This document shows, in pieces, positions 17,611 through 27,071 of a DNA stretch of 64,000 nt (positions are counted from its first letter, which is position 1; each line of letters starts with the position of its first letter). This stretch comes from JADFOI01 sp965218935 (lineage in GTDB: Bacteria > Acidobacteriota > UBA6911 > RPQK01 > JADFOI01). Made by a program: the position numbers and the translations under genes. The notes beneath the pieces were generated by a model that saw nothing but the letters and a program-made list of their open reading frames with translations, did not search any database and was not told the origin of the DNA. Location of the stretch: contig CBDCMH010000011.1 in assembly GCA_965218935.1 (NCBI GenBank), positions 1 to 64,000 on the forward strand. Direction: 5' to 3'.

Positions 17611-18542
17611 AGGCCGAAAACCAGGGCGATCAGTCCGAAAGCCCAACCGACGATGTAAAGGGAGAGTACAGCCTTTCTTTGGCCAAGGCCGAGATCGGCC
17701 AAACGGTGGGCCGTATGATCCTTGCCGGGAGAACTAAATGGTAGGAGTCCCCTTCGCAGGCGAGAGATGATGATGAGGGCGGTATCAAAAATCGGCACTC
17801 CGAGGACGAAAACGGGTACTACCCAGTTGTATCCCTGCCCTCCGGAGGTAGTCTTGAGCCCCAAGGTGGCCAACATAAATCCGAGGAACATAGCACCACC
17901 GTCGCCCATGAAAATCCTGGCCGGCTTGAAGTTCCATTTCAGGAATCCCAGCGCTCCGCCCAGGACAGCTGCTGCTAGAGAGCTCACCAAGACGTCATCT
18001 TGAAGGAATCCTAAAAGCAAGAAGAAAGCGGATGCCATAGCAGCCACTCCGGCGCAGAGTCCATCCATGTGGTCCAGGATGCTGAAGGCAGCCGTAACCC
18101 CGACAACCCAGAAGACAGTTACAATCAGGCTTAAGGGCCCGTGGGCTGATTCGGGGAGATACGAGCTGAAAGGCCAGGAAGCGATCCGTATTCCGCTCAG
18201 CGCCAGGATCAGCGCTGCCAACGGCATAATTCCCATCAGCTTGACTTGAGGGTGCAGCCGACCTAGGTCATCGAGTATTCCAGTCAAGAGGAGGAGAGTG
18301 GCACCAGCCAAGACTGCGGCCGCTTCTCTCCAAAAAGCTCCAGGCAGAAAAAGTCCTATGGAGAGAAGGAAGGCAACATAAATAGCCAATCCACCCAGTA
18401 CGGGGATAGGGCGAGAGTGCAGTTTCCGTGGGCCGGGTTGATCCAACATCTCAAGTCGGACAGCCAGCATGGCTGCAAGCGGAGTGAGTGCCAGTGACAC
18501 CACGGTTGAAGTGATCAAAATCCACAGCTCGTTAGCAAGCAT
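17604..18542 (-). CDS. undecaprenyl-phosphate N-acetylhexosamine-1-phosphate transferase (WecA/TagO/MraY family)
   Basis: 312 residues with about ten transmembrane segments. Family motifs seen: QPGPRKLHSRPIPVLGGLAIY near the start, LLLTGILDDLGRLHPQVKL containing the Mg-binding DD, FSILDHMDGLCAGVAAMAS (the N/H-x-x-D-G-L-D position reads DHMDGLC) and FMGDGGAMFLGFMLATL. It should begin glycan assembly by moving a sugar-1-phosphate from a UDP-sugar to undecaprenyl phosphate on the cytoplasmic face. This makes it the likely initiating enzyme of the cluster. It lies 23 bp downstream of a GT4 gene on the same strand. Confidence 0.9.
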   Translation of the reverse strand: MLANELWILITSTVVSLALTPLAAMLAVRLEMLDQPGPRKLHSRPIPVLGGLAIYVAFLLSIGLFLPGAFWREAAAVLAGATLLLLTGILDDLGRLHPQVKLMGIMPLAALILALSGIRIASWPFSSYLPESAHGPLSLIVTVFWVVGVTAAFSILDHMDGLCAGVAAMASAFFLLLGFLQDDVLVSSLAAAVLGGALGFLKWNFKPARIFMGDGGAMFLGFMLATLGLKTTSGGQGYNWVVPVFVLGVPIFDTALIIISRLRRGLLPFSSPGKDHTAHRLADLGLGQRKAVLSLYIVGWAFGLIALVFGLQ

Positions 18543-18565
18543 ATTTTCGTTAGGCCAGGAGGAGC

Positions 18566-19777
18566 TCAGAGTAGTTTTTTAGAAGTTAACAACTCTTCAT
18601 AGAGGTTTTCAGTATCACAGACCAAACGATTCGTGGAAAAGGCCTCTCTGACGGAGAGTTGGCCAGACCGGCCCATTTGCTCGGCTCTCTGAGGATCCGC
18701 AATCAGTTTGAGTATAGCTGTTGCCAGTGCCTGCGGTTGTTTGGCCGGAACGAGATAGCCGGTCTCTCCATTTTGCACGATGTCCGGAAGACCTCCCACG
18801 CGGGTTGCCACCACAGGACAACCGGAAGCCATCGCTTCAATTACCGAGACGGGTGTTCCCTCGTTGTTTGACGAGATCACCAATGCATCGAGATCCGCAT
18901 AAATTCGAGGTAAATCCCTGCGCCATCCCGTAAAGATGACTTGGTCACGTATACCCAGGTTTTCCGAATAGGTCTCTATAGTCGATCTGAGAACACCGTC
19001 TCCAACGATCACAAAGCGCACATTCGACTCTCGCTCCGCAACCTGGGCGGCGCTCTCCAGAAAAAGGTGATGATTCTTGATTGGAAAGATCCGCCCCAGT
19101 ATTCCGACCAGACTGATGCCCGGATCGAGTCCAAGTTCCCTGCGAAATTCGCCTTTCAGTGACCCGCACTGAAAGAATGGCTCCAAATCAAATCCCAGAG
19201 GAATGACACTAATTTTTTCGGGTGGAGCGATTCGATACCTCAACAAGTCCTGTTTGACTAGCGGGCTGACCGCCACGATCCGATCGGTGGTGAGGGCCAG
19301 TCCCCTTTCCATTCGCTGTAGCAGCCAATTCCGCAGAAAACCGTAATATCCGTCTAGGACATGTCCGTGGTAAGTATGAATGACGATCGGAACCCGGGCC
19401 AACCGGGCTGCCAGACGCCCGAGAAATCCAGCTTTTGCCGTGTGGGTGTGAACGATATGAGGACGCTCGTCGACGATGAGCCGGAAGAGCTTGCGTAGGG
19501 CTTTCATATCACGAGGCCTCACGCTGGCTTCACCGACCATTTCGGGAACGACCAACGGATGTATCCCGTTTTCCTCTGCGTAGTCCAACATGGACCCCTC
19601 ACCTGGATTGGAACTACCTATAACCAGGCGAGACTCAAACCGATCAGAAGACAGCCCTTTGTTCAAATTCACCACGTGAAGGGACGGTCCTCCAATGTTT
19701 AACCTGGCAATGACCCGCACAATCCTGATCCGGTCAAGTGGTAACATAGCAGGATTCTTTTTTCTGGGATGAGTCAT
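18566..19777 (-). CDS. GT4-type glycosyltransferase
   Basis: About 403 residues from the ATG at 19777 (MTHPRKKNPAM); a GTG at 19831 and an ATG at 19747 are alternatives and none has a strong ribosome site. Signatures: RIVRVIARLNIGGPSLHVVNL (N-terminal glycine loop), HTHTAKAGFLGRLAARLARV, TYHGHVLDGYYG, GILGRIFPIKNHH, and the EX7E-region SSNNEGTPVSVIEAMASGCPVVATRVGGLPDIV. The HTHTAKAG pattern is typical of the EpsD/RfaB-like branch. It precedes the WecA-like gene in the same direction and is divergent from the sulfotransferase gene. Confidence 0.88.
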   Translation of the reverse strand: MTHPRKKNPAMLPLDRIRIVRVIARLNIGGPSLHVVNLNKGLSSDRFESRLVIGSSNPGEGSMLDYAEENGIHPLVVPEMVGEASVRPRDMKALRKLFRLIVDERPHIVHTHTAKAGFLGRLAARLARVPIVIHTYHGHVLDGYYGFLRNWLLQRMERGLALTTDRIVAVSPLVKQDLLRYRIAPPEKISVIPLGFDLEPFFQCGSLKGEFRRELGLDPGISLVGILGRIFPIKNHHLFLESAAQVAERESNVRFVIVGDGVLRSTIETYSENLGIRDQVIFTGWRRDLPRIYADLDALVISSNNEGTPVSVIEAMASGCPVVATRVGGLPDIVQNGETGYLVPAKQPQALATAILKLIADPQRAEQMGRSGQLSVREAFSTNRLVCDTENLYEELLTSKKLL

Positions 19778-19785
19778 CCACTGAA

Positions 19786-20634
19786 ATGGGAGGAGAAGTG
19801 AGGTTGCCACACCTTTTCCATATCGGGACACAAAAAGCAGGAAGTACCTATCTTTTTAATCTCTTGAGGGCCCACCCTGACGTGACGCTTAGCTTTCAAG
19901 AGGTAGCTTTTTATACCCGCCATTTCGACCGTGGCGTGGAATGGTACATCAACTCGTTTGCAAAAAATGGTTATGCAGTGGACACCTCACCCAAATACTT
20001 TATGCAGGGGAAGCAGGCTGCTGCGCGGATTAAACGTCTGGTCACAGATCCACCGCCTTTGTTCTTACTCATTCTTAGAAATCCTATCGACTACGTTCAT
20101 TCTCATTACCAGATGCATTTGAGAACGGGATACTTTAGGCAACATCGTACGACGTATCCGAAAGCACCAAAGAATCTCGTGGACTTTCTTGAATTGTACC
20201 CGAACTATCTGGAAAGGGGCCGTTATTGTCAAATCCTTGAGGAACAGTGGCTTTCATATTTCGATCAAACCCAATTCCAAATTGTTTCTTTTGAAAGATT
20301 TATCGCCCATACAGATGATGTCCTGGGAAGAATTCTTGACTTCTTTAGCCTTCGTGACATCGAACTCTCTACCATGTCTACCAGTAAAAACGCTATGTTG
20401 AGGCACCCGTTCTTATATAAGGTGAAAGAAATGGTAACAAAGAGCCCCCGGTTGACGTCGCTGTTAAGAAACAGCAAATTATTTAACTTCTTCTATGAGG
20501 GTTATCTCACCTCGGGAACCCCTCAGTTAAGTCAAGCTGACCGCGATTTACTGAGGAGATACTTCGCAGAAGATGTAGAACAGCTCAAAAAGAGAGTTGG
20601 AAGAGAAGTCTCGGGATGGGTTGACTTCAGATAG
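19786..20634 (+). CDS. sulfotransferase-family protein
   Basis: 282 residues. The N-terminal 5'-phosphosulfate-binding loop is clear, FHIGTQKAGSTYLFNLLRAHP, and the 3'-phosphate-binding region reads PLFLLILRNPIDYVHSHYQMH, with the arginine and serine-type positions of PAPS-dependent sulfotransferases. A later FFSLRDIEL and C-terminal DLLRRYFAEDVEQLKKRVGR match sulfotransfer_1/3 proteins. It should move sulfate from PAPS to a sugar hydroxyl. The start may be GTG 19798 or TTG 19804, both preceded by GGAGGAG at 19788. It stands alone on the plus strand between minus-strand glycosyltransferases and has lower GC than most neighbours. Confidence 0.85.
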   Translation: MGGEVRLPHLFHIGTQKAGSTYLFNLLRAHPDVTLSFQEVAFYTRHFDRGVEWYINSFAKNGYAVDTSPKYFMQGKQAAARIKRLVTDPPPLFLLILRNPIDYVHSHYQMHLRTGYFRQHRTTYPKAPKNLVDFLELYPNYLERGRYCQILEEQWLSYFDQTQFQIVSFERFIAHTDDVLGRILDFFSLRDIELSTMSTSKNAMLRHPFLYKVKEMVTKSPRLTSLLRNSKLFNFFYEGYLTSGTPQLSQADRDLLRRYFAEDVEQLKKRVGREVSGWVDFR

Positions 20635-20643
20635 ACTAAATCC

Positions 20644-21813
20644 CTACCGCGATGACTGGCTTGCCTCCTGATACACCTCTGCAGTTTTCCGGACCATACG
20701 TTCGACCGTGAATTCTGTCCGGACCCGCTGGAAGCCTGCTTTCCCGAATCGATCCCGCAGCTCAGGATCTTCAATGAGTGTGTCCAGGGCTTCGGCCAGC
20801 GCCGAGACGTCCTGGGCCGGGACGAGAAGCCCTGACTTCCCTTGCTGAACGATCTCTGGGATAGACATGACGTCGCTAGCCACAACCGGTTTGCTACAAG
20901 CCATTGCTTCCAACAATACTAATCCAAAGCCTTCTCCGAAGCTGGGAAAGGCAAAGATGTTAAACTGGGGGAGAATCCTGTGGGCATCGGCTCGATGACC
21001 CAAAAAATGCACCCTGTTACCTAGACCCAGTTTTCGGGCCAAATTCTCAAGGTTGGAGCGCTCTGGGCCATCTCCAATCACGACTAAAGAACTCGAAGGA
21101 TGAGTTTTGTTACAGGCCGCAAAAGCCTTTAACAGGACGTGGATACCCTTTTGATGAATCAAACGGCTGATCGTTCCTATTACAGGAGGTGAAACTTCCA
21201 AGGATAGATCTGCGGACACCGAAGGTCGGAAGCGGTCCCTCTCCAGTGCGTAGTGAATGGTGGATAGGTTTTCTGGACGCAGACCCTCGACCTTCACAAG
21301 CCAGTGTAACAAGGCATCCGAGATGGTTATGATCCGGTCTTGAAAGAACGATGCCAGACGGTCGAGACAAGCATAGAACCGTTTCGCACGCCAGGGATTG
21401 TAACCGTGTTTTGTGGAAACGACAGCAGGGACTCCCGCTAGACGCGCGGCCAGTGTTCCATAAAGATCAGCATGAATGAGATGAGTGTGAACGAGGTGAC
21501 TGGGGTGTGCTCGCATGAATTGAACCAGTCGAATTGGGAGCAAGGGGTCCAGATTGTCTCTCATGGAGATCATTTCACAGTCGATGCCTCTGGACTTCAT
21601 AGAAGTGATGAAGGAGGCCGGGCGGTCCCCCCGGCCCGCTAAGACCAGCATGGTGGGCTCGAAACCGTTTTCCCTCAGAGCGGGTAGCAGGGTTAAAAGG
21701 TGGTTTTCGGAACCTGCTATCCCGGCAACCTTCTGGATGTGAAGGATTCTCAAGTTCGTTCCGACTCTATGATAAGTCGATAGGTTCTGGCGGGTGCCGT
21801 GAGCAGATGACAC
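20644..21813 (-). CDS. GT4-type glycosyltransferase
   Basis: 389 residues from a GTG start. Motifs: RILHIQKVAGIAGSENHLLTLLPAL, VHTHLIHADLYGTLAARLAGV, STKHGYNPWRAKRFYACLDR, IGTISRLIHQKGIHVLLKAF and the donor motif AFPSFGEGFGLVLLEAMACSKPVVASDV. The family member acts on a lipid-linked acceptor in the cytoplasm. Four bases separate the GTG from the stop of the upstream glycosyltransferase gene, indicating one operon. Confidence 0.88.
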   Translation of the reverse strand: MSSAHGTRQNLSTYHRVGTNLRILHIQKVAGIAGSENHLLTLLPALRENGFEPTMLVLAGRGDRPASFITSMKSRGIDCEMISMRDNLDPLLPIRLVQFMRAHPSHLVHTHLIHADLYGTLAARLAGVPAVVSTKHGYNPWRAKRFYACLDRLASFFQDRIITISDALLHWLVKVEGLRPENLSTIHYALERDRFRPSVSADLSLEVSPPVIGTISRLIHQKGIHVLLKAFAACNKTHPSSSLVVIGDGPERSNLENLARKLGLGNRVHFLGHRADAHRILPQFNIFAFPSFGEGFGLVLLEAMACSKPVVASDVMSIPEIVQQGKSGLLVPAQDVSALAEALDTLIEDPELRDRFGKAGFQRVRTEFTVERMVRKTAEVYQEASQSSR

Positions 21814-21816
21814 GAA

Positions 21817-23064
21817 TTACGAACCCTTGTTTTCTTTAATGAGTTCGACAATCTGAGCTGCACGGGTCCCCCATGTGTATCCTTTTACTTCTTCGCAGGC
21901 TTTTTGGCCAAGTCGCTGAGCCCGCTTTTGATCGGTCAAAAGGGTTTTTATTCCTTCCGCCAGAGCGGCAGGCTCCCCTGGTAGGACTAACCAGGCATTT
22001 TCGTCGTGTCGCAAAATCTCCTTCAGGGAGGGCAGATCGCTGGCAACGATGGGAACACCGGCCGCCATATACTCGAAAAGCTTCAGAGGAGAAGTATAGT
22101 AGGCCGAAAATTCAGTCCAGGGCCAGGGGATGGTGCAAACGTCGCAAGCCTTGATCACTCGCGGAACCTCTGAGTTGGGAACTCGGTCCATCATTTTCAA
22201 CATTTGTCGGGGGACTCCCATCGAGTACGCTGTATCGAGATAACTGTCAACCTCACTCATGGGGCCGCCTACGCACAAGAGTAAAGGGTTCTTCCCGCCG
22301 GCGGAGCGTAAATACACCATGGATTCAATCAGCTCAGAAATTCCTTTCTCGCTCCCCATCGTTTGGAAGCGGCCGACATATCCGACAATGGGGCGCTGCA
22401 AGGGCAATTCCAAGAGCCGACGGCACTCTTCCTTGCTAGGCAGATTTTCGAATAAGCTGAGGTCTACTGCGTCCGGCGAGACAAGCATCTTCTCTTCTGG
22501 GAACCCCAGGGTTACAAACTGTTCTTTGATGAATGAAGTCAGGACCGGAACGAGCGATAAGGACGGATGGCGAGCGATGTGTCTCAGTAGCCAACGCTGG
22601 CCACGTCTGGGAACCCTGTGAGCTTCGTAAACTGTTGGCAGTCCCAACCTGACCAACCAGTAAGCGACGCTGCTGTCGCGGGTGTAGTAGAGCTGCCCCT
22701 GTTCCCGCTGGGCTACACGGGAGGCGTAAAGCCCCCAGAGTATGGCGTGAGCAAGAAAAAGGGGTGCGAATACCCCGTAGGACAACCACGAGTTGAGCCG
22801 GACGATATCCCAGTTGGCGAGTGTCCGGACTTCAAACACGGGACGAACGTTATAGTATTCAAAGACTGTTTTGTTTCGTGGCGGCGAATTGTGCTGATAG
22901 CGATGGGGATGCAGCAAAAGAACTTCGACACCCAGTTCGGAAAAAGCTTCACACATTTTGGTGATCTGATAACCATGCGCCTTCTCTGTGGGTAATCTTG
23001 CGTTGGCGATATAAATGAGTTTCAATCGTCGAGATTCCTCTTGAAGTAACCGCGCCTCGAACAT
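21817..23064 (-). CDS. GT4-type glycosyltransferase
   Basis: 415 residues. The conserved part begins at LKLIYIANARLPTEKAHGYQITKMCEAF, about 14 residues in, so the true start may be slightly downstream of the listed one. YEAHRVPRRGQRWLLRHIARHP and VGYVGRFQTMGSEKGISELIESM identify a GT4/GT-B enzyme; the donor-site region reads WTEFSAYYTSPLKLFEYMAAGVPIVASDLPSLKEIL, with SPLKLFEYM in place of the usual EGFGLPLLE, a known variant. Sugar specificity is unknown. Confidence 0.86.
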   Translation of the reverse strand: MFEARLLQEESRRLKLIYIANARLPTEKAHGYQITKMCEAFSELGVEVLLLHPHRYQHNSPPRNKTVFEYYNVRPVFEVRTLANWDIVRLNSWLSYGVFAPLFLAHAILWGLYASRVAQREQGQLYYTRDSSVAYWLVRLGLPTVYEAHRVPRRGQRWLLRHIARHPSLSLVPVLTSFIKEQFVTLGFPEEKMLVSPDAVDLSLFENLPSKEECRRLLELPLQRPIVGYVGRFQTMGSEKGISELIESMVYLRSAGGKNPLLLCVGGPMSEVDSYLDTAYSMGVPRQMLKMMDRVPNSEVPRVIKACDVCTIPWPWTEFSAYYTSPLKLFEYMAAGVPIVASDLPSLKEILRHDENAWLVLPGEPAALAEGIKTLLTDQKRAQRLGQKACEEVKGYTWGTRAAQIVELIKENKGS

Positions 23065-23118
23065 CTGTAGGACAGCGATTAACCGAAAGAACTGCCACCC
23101 TTTCGGCTGTCTACGTGA

Positions 23119-24183
23119 TCAGTCCTTCAGTTTATGCAGCAGAGTCGTCAAATTTTCCGCTAACTTGCCAAGGCTGTGATTTTGCACCGTTTGCCTTCTT
23201 AAATAGTGGCCCATATCTTCCACAGATTTTCTTGAGAGCTGAAGCAGGTTTGCTAGCTTCGAGGCGAGGTCCGAGGGATCACCTGCCTGGAACAACAGAA
23301 AGGGCGTTTCTTGCTCCATTGTCGTCTCAAAGCCAGATATGGAGGTCAGTGCGAGTTTGCCACAGGCCATTGCCTCGAGGACCGTCTTGTCGAGGGCGTT
23401 ATTCGATGGGGAACAGTTAACTAGAGCAAAGCATTTCTGGTACCAACTTGCCAACTGCTTCTGGGGTAGACCTCCGATGTATTGTGAAGGAGTCGTTTTT
23501 CGCAATTGCTCTATCTCTTTCATGAGAGTTCTGGAGTATTCCCGATCTCGTCCCAGTATCGGTCCGATAAGAGCAACCTGGAAACGATGCTTTTTTGTTA
23601 GGAGGCGGACAGCTCGAATGAATGTTACGGGGTCCTTAATTGGGGAGAGGCGTCCTACAAAGAGAATTAATGGAGGGTCAGCTGGAGAGATTGTTGAATT
23701 AGGTCTAAAAAGCTCCGTGTCAATACCGTGTCCCAAGGTGGTCAGCTTCCTTCCTGGATAGGGGTAGGAGGTCACATTGATGGAAACCATCCGATCTGAA
23801 AGGCTGTGAGCCAGGTTCAGAATAAAGCTCCTTTGGCGGTGCGCATACCAGGTAACGATAGGAATCCCTCGTGTTTTTAGAATGGGTGCAGCAAGTACGG
23901 AGAAAATAGGGATCATATGGGAAAAGCAGACATCGATGTGTTCCTGATGGAGGATGCGGAGCAGGTGACGATAAAACTCGAAAGCACGTCTTGGTTCGGT
24001 GAATCCTCTCTCCTTACCCACGGAAGTGATTCTCACGTTTTGGGGGAGGTTCATCCTCCCTTTGCGCATTGTAATGACTTGGATGGATTCCACCAGCTTG
24101 GCGATGTCGCGGATCCAAGAGGTTGTGAATCCCAGTACAGGGTCGTCGAAATCCGTAACGAGATTAAACCAGAGGAGACGCAT
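23119..24183 (-). CDS. GT4-type glycosyltransferase
   Basis: About 354 residues from the ATG at 24183 (MRLLWFNLVTDFDDPVLGF), which overlaps the upstream gene by 20 bp; a start at 24228 would add a non-conserved leader. Seen: YAHRQRSFILNLAHSLSDRM, LTTLGHGIDTELFRPN, LILFVGRLSPIKDPVTFIRA and a donor region NCSPSNNALDKTVLEAMACGKLALTS. The EX7E motif has lost its first glutamate (NNALDKTVLE), as in some other GT4 branches. Part of the same minus-strand operon. Confidence 0.85.
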   Translation of the reverse strand: MRLLWFNLVTDFDDPVLGFTTSWIRDIAKLVESIQVITMRKGRMNLPQNVRITSVGKERGFTEPRRAFEFYRHLLRILHQEHIDVCFSHMIPIFSVLAAPILKTRGIPIVTWYAHRQRSFILNLAHSLSDRMVSINVTSYPYPGRKLTTLGHGIDTELFRPNSTISPADPPLILFVGRLSPIKDPVTFIRAVRLLTKKHRFQVALIGPILGRDREYSRTLMKEIEQLRKTTPSQYIGGLPQKQLASWYQKCFALVNCSPSNNALDKTVLEAMACGKLALTSISGFETTMEQETPFLLFQAGDPSDLASKLANLLQLSRKSVEDMGHYLRRQTVQNHSLGKLAENLTTLLHKLKD

Positions 24184-25375
24184 AGTCTTTTGCATCTGAG
24201 TCACTCTTAGAAGCCATACCCTTCTCAAAGAGCGCGGAATATCCTCGAATGTACAACTCCTCGGAAAAGAAGTTTTCGGCGTATATTCGAGCGCAGTCTC
24301 CCATAGTTCTTGCTTTTTGAGGATGTTCCAAGATCCATTTGAGTTTTCCTGTCAGGGCCGACACGTCCCCAGGGGGTACAAGAAAGCCTGTTGTGCCCCC
24401 TTGAATCATCTCTGGAATCCCTCCAACTCGTGATCCAATGACCGGCGTGCGGCAAGCCATCGCTTCGAAGACGACTCTTCCCAGGCCCTCCGAAAGCGAG
24501 GGTATCACTAGCACACTTGCCTCTGCCATATGGTGAGCCAACTGAGACTGTGGCAGATGTCCTAGAAATGTGATTCGATTCTCCAGCGCGGGCTGGTTCG
24601 ACTTCATCGTCAGTGTCTTTTCATAGTTTTTGTCTTCAGCTTTTCCGATCAGTACTAACTTTGCTTGATCAAATTCCCCGGAAATGTGGGCAAAGCTCTC
24701 TATCAACACGTCTACACCCTTACCGGGAACGAGATTTCCAACAAAAAGTATCGTTGGAGCTGGATAAGTCTTCTTCTTCTCGCCTGCTTTGAGAAAGACC
24801 TCGATATCAGTCCAGGTTGGAAACTGTACGAGTGGTTTCACAGGTGATAGGACTTCCAGCTGCCGTCTTGTGGCCCTCGACACGGCACGCAGAGCATCTG
24901 CACGTGTCAAAGCGAAGTGCGCGATTTTTTTCATAATAGGCGGGTAAACGAAGGAAAGAACGGTCGTTCGTTGCAAGAATAGGAAACGTTCAAAATCGCC
25001 GTGACTTTCCACGATCAATGCAATTTTCTTCCTGAAGAGAATCCGGGCGATGATTCTGGCCCACGCAGTGGCGAAGCCCTCGTAGGGGCTCTGGGCAATC
25101 AAAACGTTGATGCCATATCTTTTCACCAACCAAAGGATCAGGATTGGAGTGACGGCGAAAAATGTCAGGTAGCGCAGTGTTGGGAGTCTCCACTGCGGAA
25201 GTAAATAGAACCGAGCGTGTTGAACAAAGTGGCGTGGTTTGGTGTTGGTTGAAAAGCCGATGACAAAGTTTTCACCTACTTGTTTCAGAGCCTGAAACTT
25301 TTTCGCAGACGTCTCATCCAAAGGAGAATCGTAGCGAGCTCCACCTACCCAACAGGCTTTTCGATCTGATGTCAT
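24164..25375 (-). CDS. GT4-type glycosyltransferase
   Basis: About 403 residues starting MTSDRKACWVGGARYDSPLDE; a GTG at 25396 is an alternative start. One hydrophobic stretch near 60-80 (LRYLTFFAVTPILILWLVKRYG) suggests membrane association. GT4 signatures: LFVGNLVPGKGVDVLIESF and VLVIPSLSEGLGRVVFEAMACRTPVIGSRVGGIPEMI (EX7E). Before insertion of the IS at 25410 its start lay roughly 30-50 bp after the stop of the methyltransferase gene now at 27076, so the IS has split one operon. Confidence 0.87.
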   Translation of the reverse strand: MTSDRKACWVGGARYDSPLDETSAKKFQALKQVGENFVIGFSTNTKPRHFVQHARFYLLPQWRLPTLRYLTFFAVTPILILWLVKRYGINVLIAQSPYEGFATAWARIIARILFRKKIALIVESHGDFERFLFLQRTTVLSFVYPPIMKKIAHFALTRADALRAVSRATRRQLEVLSPVKPLVQFPTWTDIEVFLKAGEKKKTYPAPTILFVGNLVPGKGVDVLIESFAHISGEFDQAKLVLIGKAEDKNYEKTLTMKSNQPALENRITFLGHLPQSQLAHHMAEASVLVIPSLSEGLGRVVFEAMACRTPVIGSRVGGIPEMIQGGTTGFLVPPGDVSALTGKLKWILEHPQKARTMGDCARIYAENFFSEELYIRGYSALFEKGMASKSDSDAKDYASPLV

Positions 25376-25409
25376 ATCCTCGGAATCCAGGTCCACTCCC
25401 GTTAGCTAG

Positions 25410-27071
25410 TTCCCATCCGGAAGACTGTAAATAGTTGGAAATAAAAGGGTAAGTACGCATTTTCGAGCTCTGATTTTGTCAGGGTCGTTTGATAAGTTAT
25501 TTGGTGTAAAACAATAAAAACAAACGACTTAAAACAAAACCAGGAGCCCGAAAATGCGTAAGAACCGAGAAAATCAACTCCCTCTTTCCCCTTCCTGGCC
25601 CGATCATCGCCTGGCCCGGGAACTGGAATCGATCTCCAAGATCCTGGATCAAAATCCATCGATCTCCGATCTGGTTTTACACGATCTGTGTGACAAAGTC
25701 AGCTCCAAGAACGGAGCCCGGGGCATGACGGCCGAGCAGGTTCTACGTTGTGCTCTGATCAAACAAACCCACCAGTTCTCCTACGAGAAGCTGGCTTTTC
25801 ACCTGACCGACTCGCAGAGTTTTCGCACCTTCTGCCGGCTCCCCTATAGGGTCACCCCCAGCAAATCCACCTTGCAGGAGAACATCTCGCGGATTGAAGC
25901 CTCCACTTGGCAGGCCGTCAATCGGGTGCTGGTCAGTTGGGCTGATGAGAAAGGTTTGGAGAAAGGGCGTAAGATTCGAGTGGATGCCACCGGAGTCCAA
26001 AGCAACATCCGCCATCCCCTCGATAGCCAATTGCTTTACGATTCCATTCGGGTCGTGACCCGCCTTTTAAAACGGCTCAACCAGCAGGAGTCCCTCTCTT
26101 TTGTGGATCATTGCCGAGGTGCCAAAAAACGTTGTTTGAACATCCGAAACAGTCGGGGCGAGAAGCGCAAAAAGCATTATCGGGATCTCTTGAAGATCGC
26201 TGGCAGGACCCTGGGTTACGGCACCCTGGCACTGGAGCAGGCACCGCGGTGGCAGGACCCCATCAGCCAGGTCCTGGCCGAAGCGTTGGCCCGCAATCTG
26301 GATCTAATGGGGCGAGTGATCCAACAAACCCAGCGTCGGGTGATCCTGGGCCAGAAGGTCCCGGCCACCGAAAAGATCGTCTCCATCTTTGAAGAACACA
26401 CCGACATTATCGAAAAAGGCTCCCGCGAGAGCCTCTTTGGCCATAAGCTTTATCTGACCGTAGGCAAATCCTCGCTGATCCTGGATGCGGTTCTGATGAA
26501 CGGCAATCCGGCCGACAGCCAGCAGGTCAAGCCCTTATTGCAGCATCAATGTCGGCAATACGGTCGTTATCCCCGCCAGGCCAGTTTCGATGGGGGCTTT
26601 GCCTCTTCAGACAATCTCAAGTGGGCCAAGAATCAGGGAGTTCAGGACGTGGCCTTCGCCAAGAAATGCGGATTGAAGATCCAGGATATGGTCCGATCCA
26701 GTTGGGTCTACAAACAGCTGAGGCGATTCCGAGCCGGCATTGAAGGTTGTATCTCCACCGCCAAACGGGTCTTTGGTCTCACTCGCTGTCTCTGGAAAGG
26801 TTGGTCTCACTTTCAGCGCTACGTGCACCTTTCGGTCGTCAGCTACAACCTGGTCGTGCTGGCACGACTCCTTGTATAACTTCTCCCTGTTTGCTCACTT
26901 CTCCACGCCATCTTGCAGGGTGAGGTGTCGCCTTAACGTGCCTTTGCGGAGCGGCAAAGAACTCCTCCCGATAGCCAAGCAAAAGAGGGTGTCTTTCAGA
27001 GTGCTGTGATAGGCTAACTTATTACTATTCAATAAAATACCGGTTTGAAAACCCCAGTTTCCGGATGGGAA
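25410..27071 (+). mobile_element. complete 1662-bp insertion sequence with CTAG target duplication
   Basis: The ends are inverted copies: TTCCCATCCGGAA at 25410-25422 and TTCCGGATGGGAA at 27059-27071. CTAG is present directly outside both ends (25406-25409 and 27072-27075), a four-base target duplication. One transposase gene occupies most of the element. It was inserted directly beside the stop codon of the methyltransferase gene (TAG at 27076-27078) and faces against the operon. Intact ends and an open transposase frame suggest a recent insertion. Confidence 0.93.
25554..26879 (+). CDS. DDE transposase (ISNCY/ISDol1-like, IS5-superfamily relative)
   Basis: 441 residues. The N-terminal domain resembles DUF772 (GMTAEQVLRCALIKQTHQFSYEKLAFHLTDSQSFRTFCRL). 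The catalytic core includes KIRVDATGVQSNIRHPLDS (first Asp), ASFDGGFASSDNLKWAKNQG (second Asp region) and the C-terminal RAGIEGCISTAKRVFGLTRC (Glu). The length and the RFRAGIEG pattern fit the ISNCY group typified by ISDol1 from memory; assignment to a named element needs a database search. Its frame is intact and fills the element at 25410-27071. Confidence 0.88.
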   Translation: MRKNRENQLPLSPSWPDHRLARELESISKILDQNPSISDLVLHDLCDKVSSKNGARGMTAEQVLRCALIKQTHQFSYEKLAFHLTDSQSFRTFCRLPYRVTPSKSTLQENISRIEASTWQAVNRVLVSWADEKGLEKGRKIRVDATGVQSNIRHPLDSQLLYDSIRVVTRLLKRLNQQESLSFVDHCRGAKKRCLNIRNSRGEKRKKHYRDLLKIAGRTLGYGTLALEQAPRWQDPISQVLAEALARNLDLMGRVIQQTQRRVILGQKVPATEKIVSIFEEHTDIIEKGSRESLFGHKLYLTVGKSSLILDAVLMNGNPADSQQVKPLLQHQCRQYGRYPRQASFDGGFASSDNLKWAKNQGVQDVAFAKKCGLKIQDMVRSSWVYKQLRRFRAGIEGCISTAKRVFGLTRCLWKGWSHFQRYVHLSVVSYNLVVLARLLV

